The position numbers and the translations under genes were made by a program. A stretch of 64,000 nt of DNA from Acinetobacter bouvetii DSM 14964 = CIP 107468 (lineage in GTDB: Bacteria > Pseudomonadota > Gammaproteobacteria > Pseudomonadales > Moraxellaceae). The notes beneath the pieces were generated by a model. The model was given only the letters and a program-made list of their open reading frames with translations, was not told where the DNA came from and ran no database searches. Shown piece after piece: positions 47,079 to 55,807 of the stretch. Within the stretch, counting starts at the first letter, position 1. The number at the start of each line of letters is the position of its first letter. The stretch lies in NCBI RefSeq assembly GCF_000368865.1, contig NZ_KB849727.1:248001-312000 (forward strand). Direction: 5' to 3'.

Positions 47079-47107
47079 TTGACAAACCGTTCCAGAATAC
47101 CTACTAT
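47079..47107 (+). promoter_or_regulatory. Promoter of the tetR-type gene
   Basis: TTGACA at 47079-47084, a 17-base spacer and TACTAT at 47102-47107 make a near-consensus sigma-70 promoter 32 bases before the regulator's ATG. Confidence 0.65.
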
Positions 47108-47139
47108 GCAACCTCAGCTTACCCCTCTCGGGCTTATCC

Positions 47140-47742
47140 ATGAGTGATGAAAAATCGAATTATCCAGGCCGTCCTAGACAGTTTGAAGATAAAGAGATCA
47201 TCGATGCAGCCGTAGCTGTCTTTAGTACCAATGGTTATGCAGGTACATCTGCGCAAAATTTATGTGATAGCACGGGCTTAGGGAGAGGAAGTTTATATAA
47301 CGCTTTTGGTAGTAAACAAGCCTTATATGAACAAGCTTTATTACGCAGCCATGAACAAACTATGGCTGCTCAATTATCTATCCTGACACAGTCAGGACTG
47401 CTCAAAGATCGATTACGATCCCTCTTGCTTTGGGGGATTGCCGAAGATCTTTCACAATCAGAAAAGCACGAAGCAATGGTCTTATTCTCCGCTTTAGAAA
47501 TGGGAGATAAAGATCCGGTCGTCGCAAGTCTAAATCTAGAGTATCGACAACGCCTAGAGAAATCTCTCATCGCAGTATTTATCGAAGGACAAGCAAATGG
47601 GGAATTCAGTAGCAAAGCTTCAGCCCTTGAAATGGCTCGAAGCTTTTTAGCTGGTTACTACGGTTTGCGTGTCCTAAACAAAAATATTTCAGATAAAAGC
47701 TTTCTGGAAGATGTAGTTAATGGCCTCTTAGCCAACTTGTAA
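47140..47742 (+). CDS. TetR-family repressor
   Basis: A 200-residue one-component regulator. The N-terminal helix-turn-helix is clear: IIDAAVAVFSTNGYAGTSAQNLCDSTGLGRGSLYNAFGSKQALYEQAL (about residues 20-67). The C-terminal ligand domain has a conserved LFSALEMGDKDPVVASL and a FLAGYYGLRVL segment typical of the AcrR-like group that controls MFS pumps or SDR enzymes. It likely represses itself, the downstream MFS gene and perhaps the divergent SDR gene. No clear palindrome was found near its promoter. Confidence 0.85.
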   Translation: MSDEKSNYPGRPRQFEDKEIIDAAVAVFSTNGYAGTSAQNLCDSTGLGRGSLYNAFGSKQALYEQALLRSHEQTMAAQLSILTQSGLLKDRLRSLLLWGIAEDLSQSEKHEAMVLFSALEMGDKDPVVASLNLEYRQRLEKSLIAVFIEGQANGEFSSKASALEMARSFLAGYYGLRVLNKNISDKSFLEDVVNGLLANL

Positions 47743-47819
47743 CTACATCATCAGCACAAAAGAAATATTAGTCTCAAATTTTGTAATGATCGTTAAAGAA
47801 ATAGGAGCTCGTTAAAACA

Positions 47820-48974
47820 ATGCCATTAGCAGTATATATATTGGGTCTGGCGATTTTTTCAATTGGTACAGCAGAATTGATGGTCGCTGGTATGACCGCC
47901 ACTTTATCCCAGGCCTTTGGAATCAGTGTAGGTGACGTTGGACATTTAATTTCATATTATGCCTTTGGTGTCATGTTAGGTGGACCTGTTCTCACCTATT
48001 TTTTTCTCAAATATAAAGTTCAATATCGCAAAGTCTTACTGATTCTTTTAGCAATCTATGTGGTGATTCAGGGTCTTAGCGCATTTACTTCCAGTCATGC
48101 TATTTTGATCATTATCCGTCTTGTCACTGGTGTTTTATGCGCTGGCTGCTTAAGCCTTTCACTTGCCATAAGTATGGCCATGGTTCCAAATCATAACCGT
48201 CCTCGCGCAGCAGCGATTGTGATTGGTGGTTTTATGATTTCCAATGTATTTGGTGTCCCCCTTGCGACCATGATTGATCAACAATGGGGCTGGCGTATCA
48301 CTTTTGGTTTAGTGGCTGTATTGGTATTTGTATGCCTCATCGCTCTAGTCCGTCTTTTACCTGAAGTAACTGGCAGTGGACAGCTCAAAATGGAAGATGA
48401 GATCAAAGCCTTTAAAAATAAAGCGTATTGGAAAGCCTGTGCAACCAGTTGCTTGATTCTAGGTGCAAGCTTTTCAGCATTTAGTTATTTTGTCCCTGTT
48501 TTGGTCGACATCACTGGTTTTAGCATGCAAGTCGTGCCATTTATTTTGATGGCATTTGGTTTTGCAAATATTGTAGGTAACACGATCACTGGTCGCCTAG
48601 CCCATGATCACAGTCTTAACATTATGCTCATTGGACTCACCGTATTAACTATAGCTTTATTTTCTTTTGCAATCTTTGCCGAATATAAAGCGGTGGCAAT
48701 CATCGCAATCATCTTGATTGGGTTATCAGGTGTTCCAATGAATCCAGCAATGATGGCGAGAATTGTCAGCGTTGCGCACCCAGGCCCCATGGTTAATGCG
48801 GTACACACATCGGTAATTAACATTGGTTTAGGCGGTGGCTCGTATATTGGCGGTTTAGCAATTACAAATGGTTATGGCTTACGTTCAGGCTTATGGATTG
48901 GTGCCGTATTGGCAGTATTGGCATTGGCTTCTCTTCTACCCTATGTACGTAATCGTCAACAAGGTTGGTCTTGA
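47820..48974 (+). CDS. MFS exporter (AraJ-like)
   Basis: A 384-residue transporter with 12 hydrophobic segments. The start LGLAIFSIGTAELMVAGMTATLSQAFGISVGDVGHLISYYAFGVMLGGPVLTYF matches the AraJ/sugar-efflux DHA1 group, and GGFMISNVFGVPLATMI resembles motif C of TM5. ATG 47820 is preceded by TAGGAG. It lies 77 bases after the TetR gene and is likely its target. Drug or metabolite efflux is the probable job; the substrate is unknown. Confidence 0.85.
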   Translation: MPLAVYILGLAIFSIGTAELMVAGMTATLSQAFGISVGDVGHLISYYAFGVMLGGPVLTYFFLKYKVQYRKVLLILLAIYVVIQGLSAFTSSHAILIIIRLVTGVLCAGCLSLSLAISMAMVPNHNRPRAAAIVIGGFMISNVFGVPLATMIDQQWGWRITFGLVAVLVFVCLIALVRLLPEVTGSGQLKMEDEIKAFKNKAYWKACATSCLILGASFSAFSYFVPVLVDITGFSMQVVPFILMAFGFANIVGNTITGRLAHDHSLNIMLIGLTVLTIALFSFAIFAEYKAVAIIAIILIGLSGVPMNPAMMARIVSVAHPGPMVNAVHTSVINIGLGGGSYIGGLAITNGYGLRSGLWIGAVLAVLALASLLPYVRNRQQGWS

Positions 48975-49656
48975 GACACTAAATAATTATCCATTTAACA
49001 TAATGGCTGTTATAAGAAAGTGCCCAATATTTTTGGGCAATTTCTTTCTTTAAAAAAAGCCTCACACCCTTTCACAAACTTTGCATTAATATTTATCTGC
49101 GGATCATTCTTTTCACCATCGCACTGATCTACAGACCTTAACTCATTGTCTCGCGCATAACGGTATCTGAAATATTCTTCAACGCCAGCTTTAAAGCTGC
49201 CAAGAACTTCTGGACACATTTGATATTGGAAAAAGATGAATCAATTCACACCTACAAAGCCTGCAAATGACGTGTGGATGCTATTCAAGCTGCCGTACAT
49301 GAGACTTTTAAGGAGAAGGCGTTATAATAAAAAAACAATCCACAGATTTTTTTACACGCCAAGTTTTGTTTAAAAACGCCAGTTCTGAGAATATTGCTTT
49401 CAATTGGATTATAATCGCTGTAAATATGTATAACTCACTGCTTTTAAATGTATTATATTTCTGCAGCACTTCGCACTGAATACCAAAAACAACAGTCTAC
49501 ATTTTTCAATAACTATAATAGGCATTAGACAGCAAGGATACCGGGGTTAGAGTACCATTGAAAAAAGGAAATAGAATTTTTTCTCGCATTCTAATTTTCA
49601 GCGCTTGTCTTATTTAATCTATTTCAGCTCATCAGTATCTTTTCCAACACTGAATA
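48975..49656. other. Decayed intergenic stretch
   Basis: No intact known gene. A 69-codon open frame on the minus strand (49219-49010, MCPEVLGSFKAGVEEYFRYR...) reads like the end of a protein but has no ribosome site and a stop just upstream; it may be a fragment. The rest is AT-rich with scattered stops. Near 49549 a short stretch (ACCATTGAAAAAAGG) matches the area just ahead of the relic at 45278. Confidence 0.3.
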
Positions 49657-49685
49657 TTGACAGTTATAAAAGTCGATACTATAGT
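49657..49685 (+). promoter_or_regulatory. Promoter of the marR-type gene
   Basis: Consensus TTGACA, a 17-base spacer and TATAGT, 15 bases before the ATG. The palindrome ACTATAGT overlaps the -10 box and is a natural site for autoregulation by the MarR protein. Confidence 0.7.
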
Positions 49686-49700
49686 TAGCCACCATATCAT

Positions 49701-50210
49701 ATGGCACAAAACCAAATGCAGCTTGAACAAAAATACAAGGCCCTCTTAAACGAAGCCGAACAGCGGAAAATACCAGGTATCGAAGGTATCCAGCTGTGCT
49801 TTCAAACACTTTCACTTGCCTCAATGATTGATCGTGATTGCGCAATACAGCTGGCGCCTTACAGCTTATCGGAAGGAAGATTTGTGCTTCTCTTTTTACT
49901 TGATGCTGCGCCTGAAGGCTTAGCACCTAAAGTATTGGCTGAACGGGCTGGCATCACCCGCGCAACAGTCACTGGGCTGTTAGATGGATTGGAACGCGAT
50001 GCCTTAATTGAGCGGCATGCAGATGCTGATGACCGCCGCGCTTTAACCATCCGGCTCACTCAACAGGGCAAAGAAATGGCTAAAACAGTGTTTGAACACC
50101 ATAGCCGCTGGATCGCCAGTATTTTTGGCAATCTTTCATCGCAAGAACACTCTCAATTGACGGCTCTGCTGGGAAAAGTAGCCAGCAATCTTATAAATGA
50201 CATGTCATGA
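49701..50210 (+). CDS. MarR-family regulator
   Basis: A 169-residue winged-helix regulator. DNA-binding part: LSEGRFVLLFLLDAAPEGLAPKVLAERAGITRATVTGLLDGLERDALIERHADADDRRALTIRLTQQG, where the wing carries the diagnostic DxRxxxIRLT motif (about residues 110-125). Long N-terminal and C-terminal helices serve dimerisation. MarR proteins usually repress a neighbour and respond to small phenolic ligands. It forms an operon with the DUF6616 gene 69 bases downstream. An eroded copy of this locus is at 45278. Confidence 0.88.
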   Translation: MAQNQMQLEQKYKALLNEAEQRKIPGIEGIQLCFQTLSLASMIDRDCAIQLAPYSLSEGRFVLLFLLDAAPEGLAPKVLAERAGITRATVTGLLDGLERDALIERHADADDRRALTIRLTQQGKEMAKTVFEHHSRWIASIFGNLSSQEHSQLTALLGKVASNLINDMS

Positions 50211-50278
50211 AACATCGAAGCTGAGTAAACCTCATATCGATAAACAAGTTTAAAACAACAAGCCTGAGAGGAAAAAAC

Positions 50279-50617
50279 ATGCATCACTATCTCGTCGAAT
50301 TATATACGCCAAATGCTGTTTGGCAGTCCTTGCCTATCGAAGAGCGCAAGCAATACTTGAACAATGTTGGGGCTGCAATGGCGAACTTATCCGATATAGG
50401 AGTTGAGGTCTTAACATTGACTGAAACAGTTCATGAAATTGATCAAGCCAGCGAGCATCAGTTTTTAGGTATTTGGCGTTTTCCAAATCAACAGGCCCGT
50501 GAAGCTTTGCTTGAAGGCATTAACGCCAGCGGCTGGTATAAATATTTCAACCATATCAATGCTGCTGGTGCTGAAGGGAACTTTCCTCAGCATATTGATG
50601 CTTTAGCAAATACTTAA
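50279..50617 (+). CDS. DUF6616-type dimeric-barrel protein
   Basis: A 112-residue protein beginning MHHYLVELYTPNAVWQSLP, with LGIWRFPNQQAREALLEGINASGWYKYFNHINAAG. The alternation of strands and helices fits a ferredoxin-like alpha+beta barrel, as in muconolactone isomerase or YciI-like proteins; I recall it as DUF6616. Function not known. SD GAGAGGA is strong. It is controlled by the MarR protein by position. A terminator follows at 50636-50666. Confidence 0.7.
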   Translation: MHHYLVELYTPNAVWQSLPIEERKQYLNNVGAAMANLSDIGVEVLTLTETVHEIDQASEHQFLGIWRFPNQQAREALLEGINASGWYKYFNHINAAGAEGNFPQHIDALANT

Positions 50618-50635
50618 TCTGATTGCAGACCGCCT

Positions 50636-50666
50636 AATAAAAGTCCGGAAAATCGGGCTTTTATTC
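50636..50666 (+). terminator. Terminator after DUF6616 gene
   Basis: Stem AATAAAAGTCC pairs with GGGCTTTTATT (one G-T pair) around a 9-base loop. It lies 19 bases after the stop. Confidence 0.65.
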
Positions 50667-50698
50667 GCGGGTAAATTAAATGCTAAACGGCAACATAT

Positions 50699-50730
50699 AA
50701 AAAATGCCACCAATACCGTGGCATTTTTAA
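50699..50730. terminator. Second hairpin terminator, bidirectional
   Basis: AAAAATGCCAC / GTGGCATTTTT with an 8-base loop, close after the first terminator. It could act in either direction. Confidence 0.7.
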
Positions 50731-50897
50731 AACTCAAAAATCAATTTTTAATGATAACAGCTCAACCGTCCGACTTCGTTTAATGTCTTGTAGCCCATTC
50801 TAAACCTGATCAAATTAAGAAAAAAGAGGACTACTAGGAAATCAATTTCATAAAAATGGTAAGAAGTGCCCGAAGAAGAAAAAATGAAAAAGTTGAT

Positions 50898-51227
50898 TCA
50901 ACTTCTTTTCAAATCGATTTTTTCAAAATGACATTGCTTCATATATAAAAACAGCGGAAGTCCTACAGAAGCTCCCCCTATAAATGATGCGGCTATAGGA
51001 ATCCATAATCTTTTCATTTTAAGATTTTTACCTTCATTCATAACCATAAATACAATGACAATTACCGTTACAATAACATCTAGCCATGCAAAAATTGCTA
51101 AGGGATTCTCAATAATTTGCTGAAAAAACAAAGTAAAATTAAATCCATATTCAGTCAACCACAGTATAAATTGTGAAAATGGCAGTGCTGCCCCTATTAG
51201 GGTTAGTAATGCATATATTGTTTTCAT
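50898..51227 (-). CDS. DUF2834-type membrane protein
   Basis: A 109-residue protein with three TM segments (TIYALLTLIGAALPFSQFILWL; AIFAWLDVIVTVIVIVFMVM; IPIAASFIGGASVGLPLFLYM) of the DUF2834 family (FSQF...W, then GLPLFLYMK). Function unknown. It is a single gene with an SD too weak to judge. Confidence 0.65.
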   Translation of the reverse strand: MKTIYALLTLIGAALPFSQFILWLTEYGFNFTLFFQQIIENPLAIFAWLDVIVTVIVIVFMVMNEGKNLKMKRLWIPIAASFIGGASVGLPLFLYMKQCHFEKIDLKRS

Positions 51228-51391
51228 AATTATTTCTGAGCCTGTAAACTAATTTATATAAGTTCTATTGTTATAATCTGAGCTGTTTTATGAGCATCTA
51301 TTACTTAATTCATTAATAATACGGCGTTATGCATTTAGATTATTAATTCTTCATAAATTAACACAATACACATCATACAAAACAGCCCTGC

Positions 51392-51411
51392 AAGCCCTCA
51401 ATTGAGGGCTT
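51392..51411. terminator. Palindrome near end of SDR gene
   Basis: AAGCCCTCAATTGAGGGCTT is a perfect 20-base palindrome 8 bases after the stop of the minus-strand SDR gene. The T-rich side (TATTCTTTTT) is on the plus strand, so it works less clearly for the minus-strand transcript. Confidence 0.5.
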
Positions 51412-51419
51412 ATTCTTTT

Positions 51420-52496
51420 TCAGGATGAGCGGCTAACCCATGCCGCTGTCTTTCCTATTTTGCTTTTAATATCGGTAGTAGGAATATTCCAATGCTGATT
51501 CAATGCAATAAACCGCTCCAAATCAAGCTGCTCAGTTCTAAGGAAATTCAGCATTTCTGCCGACATATCCAGTTTTCGCGCCAACCATCGCCATTTTAAA
51601 ATCGGCTGAAGCAATTTCAGCGAAATAAAGTGACGCGGCGCATTGACCTGCAGATGCTCTGCAACCATCTGAATCAACTCCTGAAAGGAAACTTGCTCTG
51701 GATTGGCCACTAGAATTTCCTGCTGATGCGTACTTGGATCTTGGGCAGCATGAATTATGGCATCAACCAGCATCGTCACCGAAACTAAAGGCAAAGAGTG
51801 CTGCCGCGTTCCAGGAATAGCCGTCATTTTTCCTTGTTTCACTTGCCGGATTAGGTGCGCAATCGGCTGATGAGATGGGATCTCTCCAGTTGTTTCATCA
51901 CCAATCACGGTGGCTGGGTGGATAACTGTCCATGGGATATTATGCTGATCGGCATGTTTAACCCAAGTGAAATACCCTTGAATTTTAGATGCTTCATATG
52001 CCCCCAATCTAGCATAGACCTGTGGCCAATCAGTCTGCTCACTGCGCTCGCGATAAATGCCGGCTGCCTGTAAGTGCGCATCCAAAGTCAGCATATAGCC
52101 TGACAGATGTACTGCCCTTTCTAATTGGCAATGCTTGCTGACACTGTCTAGTAATCGTTCAAGCCCATCAACATTGACTGCCTTAGCCTGCTGCATCGTT
52201 AAGTGCCATGCAAATAAGGCGCTGGTGTTATAAAGATAATTGACCGTTTTGAGCTGCAGCCAGTCCTGCTTAGACAGCCCTAAGTTGGGCTGGGTAATAT
52301 CGCCCTGAATGAAGTTTAACTGCTGATGCGCAATGCCCTGCTGTGTCAGCCATTGCTGAAGCTGCGGGGCTTGCTGATCAATATTGCGGCATAAGGCAAA
52401 CACTTGAACATTATCCCTAAGCAGGCGTGCTATTAGAAATTTACCGATAAAGCCTGTTGCGCCGACTACGAGGGCGGTCTGATTTGAAGTGTGCAT
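51420..52496 (-). CDS. Extended SDR, NAD-dependent epimerase-like
   Basis: A 358-residue protein using ATG 52496; this start gives MHTSNQTALVVGATGFIGKFLIARLLRDN with the nucleotide motif GATGFIGK at the N-terminus, while the longer frame from 52559 would run through the MerR-type promoter. The active-site pair YEASK and an extended C-terminal substrate domain are present. It is most like fatty-acyl reductase / thioester-reductase type or NmrA-like SDRs (SLPLVSVTMLVDAI). Target of the divergent MerR regulator by position. Substrate unknown. Confidence 0.8.
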   Translation of the reverse strand: MHTSNQTALVVGATGFIGKFLIARLLRDNVQVFALCRNIDQQAPQLQQWLTQQGIAHQQLNFIQGDITQPNLGLSKQDWLQLKTVNYLYNTSALFAWHLTMQQAKAVNVDGLERLLDSVSKHCQLERAVHLSGYMLTLDAHLQAAGIYRERSEQTDWPQVYARLGAYEASKIQGYFTWVKHADQHNIPWTVIHPATVIGDETTGEIPSHQPIAHLIRQVKQGKMTAIPGTRQHSLPLVSVTMLVDAIIHAAQDPSTHQQEILVANPEQVSFQELIQMVAEHLQVNAPRHFISLKLLQPILKWRWLARKLDMSAEMLNFLRTEQLDLERFIALNQHWNIPTTDIKSKIGKTAAWVSRSS

Positions 52497-52528
52497 GAAT
52501 GTATACTCTGTCGAATTGCTCATACTTA

Positions 52529-52559
52529 AGCTAAAGTATGGAGTACACTCTATGGTCAA
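52529..52559 (-). promoter_or_regulatory. MerR-type promoter of the SDR gene
   Basis: On the minus strand: TTGACC (-35), a 19-base spacer and TTAGCT (-10). The overlong spacer holds a near-perfect dyad ATAGAGT-GT-ACTCCAT (52538-52553, one mismatch), the hallmark of MerR-activated promoters, directly between the regulator and its target. Confidence 0.75.
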
Positions 52560-52597
52560 GCAGTTTTTGAAAAATTAATCCTAAAGGAGCTTTACAC

Positions 52598-52978
52598 ATG
52601 CTGATTGGTGAATTGTCACAACAGATGAATATGAGCCGGGATACCATCCGTTTTTATGAAAAAATGCAGCTGATTCATCCTTTGGTTCGCAATAACGGCT
52701 ATAAGGATTATCCTGAACAAACGCTGCAGCAGCTGCAGCTAATACAGGTTGCGAAAAATCTGGGATTTACTCTTGCTGAGATCAGGCAGATCATCCATTT
52801 GGTGAATGAAAGTGAAATTCCTGCCGAACAGTTTCAGGAAATTCTGCAGGATAAGCTCAATACAGTTCGGGAGAAGATTGGGCAATTGCAGCAGATGCAG
52901 ACGATGCTGGAAAACCTGATGGAGAGAGAGCCTTGCCCATTCAGAAAAGGCTGTGATGTGGTTTACGATTCACTTTGA
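52598..52978 (+). CDS. MerR-family regulator
   Basis: A 126-residue MerR protein. The N-terminal winged helix is standard (IGELSQQMNMSRDTIRFYEKMQLIHPLVRNNGYKDYPEQTLQQLQLIQVAKNLGFTLAEIRQI, residues 3-65), then the dimerisation helix (about 78-112) and a short end with Cys residues (ERE PCPFRKGCDVV). The C-terminal Cys pair could sense thiol or electrophile stress, as in some small MerR proteins. SD AAAGGAG before ATG 52598. It probably activates the divergent SDR gene. Confidence 0.85.
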   Translation: MLIGELSQQMNMSRDTIRFYEKMQLIHPLVRNNGYKDYPEQTLQQLQLIQVAKNLGFTLAEIRQIIHLVNESEIPAEQFQEILQDKLNTVREKIGQLQQMQTMLENLMEREPCPFRKGCDVVYDSL

Positions 52979-53089
52979 TGATTGATTCAAAGACCATTAA
53001 TAAAATGGAACTTATACAAAATAATTTACAAGCTCCACGGCGCTCTATTTCTGTAAAATACAAATACTATGGCTAGCTGCTAATAGCAT

Positions 53090-53794
53090 CTAGCCGCCTT
53101 TATTCCTAATCGTATTTACATTTTTGTTCATTAAATGTCTTATAAAATACTTAAAAAAGAAATTTTGAATATAGCTCAGTTCCTGCTGATGACTCCTGTA
53201 AAAATCATCAGGACTGTCAAATAGCCCAAAGTCTTGATTAATCCCTTTATCTTGAATAAAAGTATCATTTAAATTCCAAGCTACAGGCGGGTTGGCAAAG
53301 TTGTCGGTAAAGACTCCAAAACCACAAAATGTCTTTGTAACGTTTTTATTGATTGCTTTGAGTTCTTGAAGATACTGCAGATCAAGGATAACGCCTTCCA
53401 AAATATACCAATGTTCGTTCACATAAACTTCTACCCAGCTATGTAAAATATTTTGAGGTGAGAGTTTGTACCAAATACCGTCAATAGCCCCTTTTTGCAA
53501 CTCTTTATCTATTGTGAAGCCATGCAGTCGAGTTGATATTTGGCTTGCTCTCAGCAGCGCCATCAATAAGGTTGCTTTTGTATTGCATTGCCCATAACCG
53601 TCTTTGAGAACATCAGAAGCGGGAATTTTATCCCCCGTGTTATAGCCAAACTTTATTTCATCCCGAACAAAGTTATAAATACTTTTTACTTTTTCTACAT
53701 CCCCCAATTCATGCCACTTTCTGTTCGCGAAGAGCTGCTGTATTGAAGGATGTTCATAGTTCAAGAGTGGTGTTTCTTTCAGCAATTTTTCCAT
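53090..53794 (-). CDS. Transglutaminase-like protein
   Basis: A 234-residue protein of the transglutaminase core fold. Cys70 lies in DGYGQCNTKATLLMALLRAS, His118 in NILHSWVEVYVN, and a third acid in WYILEGVILD. All three catalytic positions are occupied, suggesting protease or transglutaminase-type activity. No signal peptide, so cytoplasmic. A small hairpin (GGCTAG ... CTAGCC, 53071-53095) overlaps the stop. Function in context is unknown. Confidence 0.7.
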   Translation of the reverse strand: MEKLLKETPLLNYEHPSIQQLFANRKWHELGDVEKVKSIYNFVRDEIKFGYNTGDKIPASDVLKDGYGQCNTKATLLMALLRASQISTRLHGFTIDKELQKGAIDGIWYKLSPQNILHSWVEVYVNEHWYILEGVILDLQYLQELKAINKNVTKTFCGFGVFTDNFANPPVAWNLNDTFIQDKGINQDFGLFDSPDDFYRSHQQELSYIQNFFFKYFIRHLMNKNVNTIRNKGG

Positions 53795-54002
53795 TATGAT
53801 CTCATCCCGTTGTCATTGTTCTTATTAAAAACTATGGAGTTACTCCAAGGTAAAGAATTTTCTTATAATATTCTCAGACAATTAGAAAACTTTTGATATT
53901 CATAATTTGCTTGCTTTCTATGATACTGTCTTACTCATCTGCTCATTATAACTACTCTACTTTTCACTCAAAATTTTAAACTAGAATTTGGATAAGCCGC
54001 TT

Positions 54003-54302
54003 ATGTTAAAAGTCATTGCACAAGATTTTATTAAACTGGAACATCTTGAAGCAGTTATGCCTTTATATAAAGAACTCGTAGAAAAAACAAAAAATGAGCC
54101 TAGATGTCTTTCTTACAATCTTTTTATTGATCAGAAAGATCCTGGACATTTTGTGTTTATAGAAGAGTGGCCAGACCGGGCTGCATTAGATACGCATTGT
54201 GAAACTGAGCATTTCAAGAGATTAGTTCCTATGATTGACCAATATCAAAGAGCACCTGGAACATACTTGCTCATGAATGAATTTTCACAATCTGGCAGGT
54301 AA
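54003..54302 (+). CDS. Antibiotic biosynthesis monooxygenase-fold protein (YgiN-like)
   Basis: A small single-domain ABM protein of 99 residues: LKVIAQDFIKLEHLEAVMPLYKELVEKTKNEPRCLSYNLFIDQKDPGHFVFIEEWPDRAALDTHCETEHFKRLV is the family pattern (conserved YxLFxDxxxPxxFxxxExWxxxxALxxHxxxxHF). Such proteins act on quinone-like molecules. An in-frame TTG at 53988 is possible; ATG 54003 gives the family start. Monocistronic by spacing. Confidence 0.75.
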   Translation: MLKVIAQDFIKLEHLEAVMPLYKELVEKTKNEPRCLSYNLFIDQKDPGHFVFIEEWPDRAALDTHCETEHFKRLVPMIDQYQRAPGTYLLMNEFSQSGR

Positions 54303-54579
54303 ACAGGCTGGAAAAGTTTAGACGGCGAAGGCCAAGCATGTGCTTGCTAGACGGGAGTGAGAAGACGTGTCCAAAGAAGAAAAAATGATAAAAGTGGATG
54401 AATTTTTAAGGGTGTTTGGTAAGGAATGTTACTGCGCTAAATAAAGCTTTATTGCACGTCAGCTATTTAGAGTACTCGAGATTACATTGACCGACATTGA
54501 AACAAAGTTGAGCTGGGAAATTAAAATTTAAGGAGTAAATTGAACTCTTAGCTAAAATCTTTTATGGATGGAAATTAAA
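54303..54579. other. Intergenic with short gene fragment
   Basis: No full gene. A 26-codon frame starting GTG at 54368 (VSKEEKMIKVDEFLRVFGKE...) looks like a truncated coding relic; the string GAAGAAGAAAAAATG within it recurs near 50870. AAGGAGTAAATTG at 54531 resembles a ribosome site but is not next to a start. Confidence 0.3.
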
Positions 54580-54759
54580 ATGGCTAATCAACAACAGCAA
54601 AATCAGCAAAACCAACCCAATCAGCAACCTGGCCAACAGCAGCAGCAACAACAGCCCAATCAGCAGCCTGGCCAACAAACAGATAAGCAAAATCAGCAAC
54701 AGCAACAACAGCCGCAGCAACCTAATCAACAACCAAAGCAGCCTAGCCAACAGGATTAA
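54580..54759 (+). CDS. Gln/Asn/Pro-rich microprotein
   Basis: A 59-residue low-complexity protein starting MANQQQQNQQN, built from Gln (over half), Asn and Pro with irregular repeats such as PNQQPGQQ (twice). ATG 54580 (MANQQ) is preferred to 54568 (MEIK). The gene is followed by a proper terminator at 54789-54814, supporting real expression. It is too simple to place in a known family; Q-rich sequences of this kind can be disordered or aggregate. Not an artefact of a bigger gene: its surroundings are non-coding. Confidence 0.6.
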   Translation: MANQQQQNQQNQPNQQPGQQQQQQQPNQQPGQQTDKQNQQQQQQPQQPNQQPKQPSQQD

Positions 54760-54788
54760 ATACGCTTTGTTTACTATTTAAAAATAAC

Positions 54789-54814
54789 CGAAAGGCCCAA
54801 TTAGTGGGCCTTTC
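54789..54814. terminator. Terminator after Q-rich gene
   Basis: A perfect 10-base stem GAAAGGCCCA / TGGGCCTTTC with a 5-base loop, 30 bases after the stop of the Q-rich gene. T-tail is short. Confidence 0.65.
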
Positions 54815-54856
54815 ATATTAGGTGTCTTATGTTAATTAAAAAATGAGTGATGATAT

Positions 54857-55384
54857 TTAAAACACATAGATTTTTTTAATAATTTGATTCTGAATTGTCT
54901 CTGCAGAAATCGATTTTAATTGGCGCGGATTTGTATTAAAACTTGGAAATAATGGAATACCGTCACCTAATAAGATAGGCATAACATAAATTTCCAAAGA
55001 ATTTAGAAAATTATTCTCAATAAATGCGTTTTGAAGTTGAGTTCCTCCAACAACCCAAACATTACCATTAAAATGCTCTTCCAAGTAGCTTACTAATTCT
55101 GATGGCTCTAAACTCCATCGAGAAAGAGATGGATGAACTAATTCTAGATTATGGTCAGAGGATACAATAAATCCTTTTTGATTGGGATATGGCCACTCTC
55201 CATCAAATGAAGTTATGACTTCATAAGTTTTACGCCCCATTACCACAACATCTATATCTTTTATAAAATCATTGTAACCACAGTCAATATTCTGAAATGG
55301 TGTTAAAAAATCTACAGATCCATCCTTTGCAGCAATATATCCGTCTGCGCTTGTCGCGATATAGCCTTTAATTTGGATACTCAT
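54857..55384 (-). CDS. DHFR/RibD-C-type reductase
   Basis: A 175-residue protein with ATG 55384 giving MSIQIKGYIATSADGYIAAKDGSVDFL, the family start; the frame from 55414 adds ten residues. Motifs DIDVVVMGRKTYEVI and NVWVVGGTQLQNAFI fit the dihydrofolate-reductase-like RibD C-terminal fold, and LDGIPLF-like LGDGIPLFPSF closes it. NADPH-dependent reduction is likely, with an unknown substrate. SD AAGGGAT precedes it. Confidence 0.8.
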   Translation of the reverse strand: MSIQIKGYIATSADGYIAAKDGSVDFLTPFQNIDCGYNDFIKDIDVVVMGRKTYEVITSFDGEWPYPNQKGFIVSSDHNLELVHPSLSRWSLEPSELVSYLEEHFNGNVWVVGGTQLQNAFIENNFLNSLEIYVMPILLGDGIPLFPSFNTNPRQLKSISAETIQNQIIKKIYVF

Positions 55385-55414
55385 AAATCCCTTCTTGAAT
55401 AAAGTAAAATTCAC

Positions 55415-55807
55415 ATAATACCATTGATGAAAATTCCGGCCATTAACTTAAATTAACCAAAATCTTAGTTAATACATGATTATACGAAACTCCCTTAATG
55501 AAAGCTCTTAATTCATACACTGCGTACATTCAGTGGCATGCACTTTTGTCAAAATCGAATCCCCTGTTCAGCCTGATAGCAAAATTATGATCATCACACA
55601 ACATTAACCATTTTCTAAAAGCATTAGCCCTGCTTAATGGTATCGCTATTTTACAATGAAAAATGAGAATCAATTTATACTTTAGTACTAATTTGTAGAT
55701 TAAATTGCTGTTTTTTTAAAAAATGATACTTTAAGCAATAGATATCAAAAAATTACTGATTATTATGGCCTTTTTTAAATACTTTTATTTATATTGGGGA
55801 TTTCATT
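55415..55807. other. Intergenic, no gene recognised
   Basis: AT-rich DNA between the divergent DHFR-like and secreted-protein genes. No convincing hairpin or promoter pair was found. Confidence 0.4.

Noticed and set aside
49010..49219. 69-codon minus-strand ORF as an independent gene
   Set aside because: No ribosome site, a stop just upstream and decayed surroundings; mentioned only as a possible fragment.
50867..54390. Shared string GAAGAAGAAAAAATG at about 50870 and 54370
   Set aside because: Short, A-rich and without other similarity around it; too weak to call a repeat.
54562..54750. Leu-rich minus-strand frame opposite the Gln-rich gene
   Set aside because: It is the complement of CAA/CAG codons (Leu-rich by necessity), with no ribosome site or terminator on that strand.
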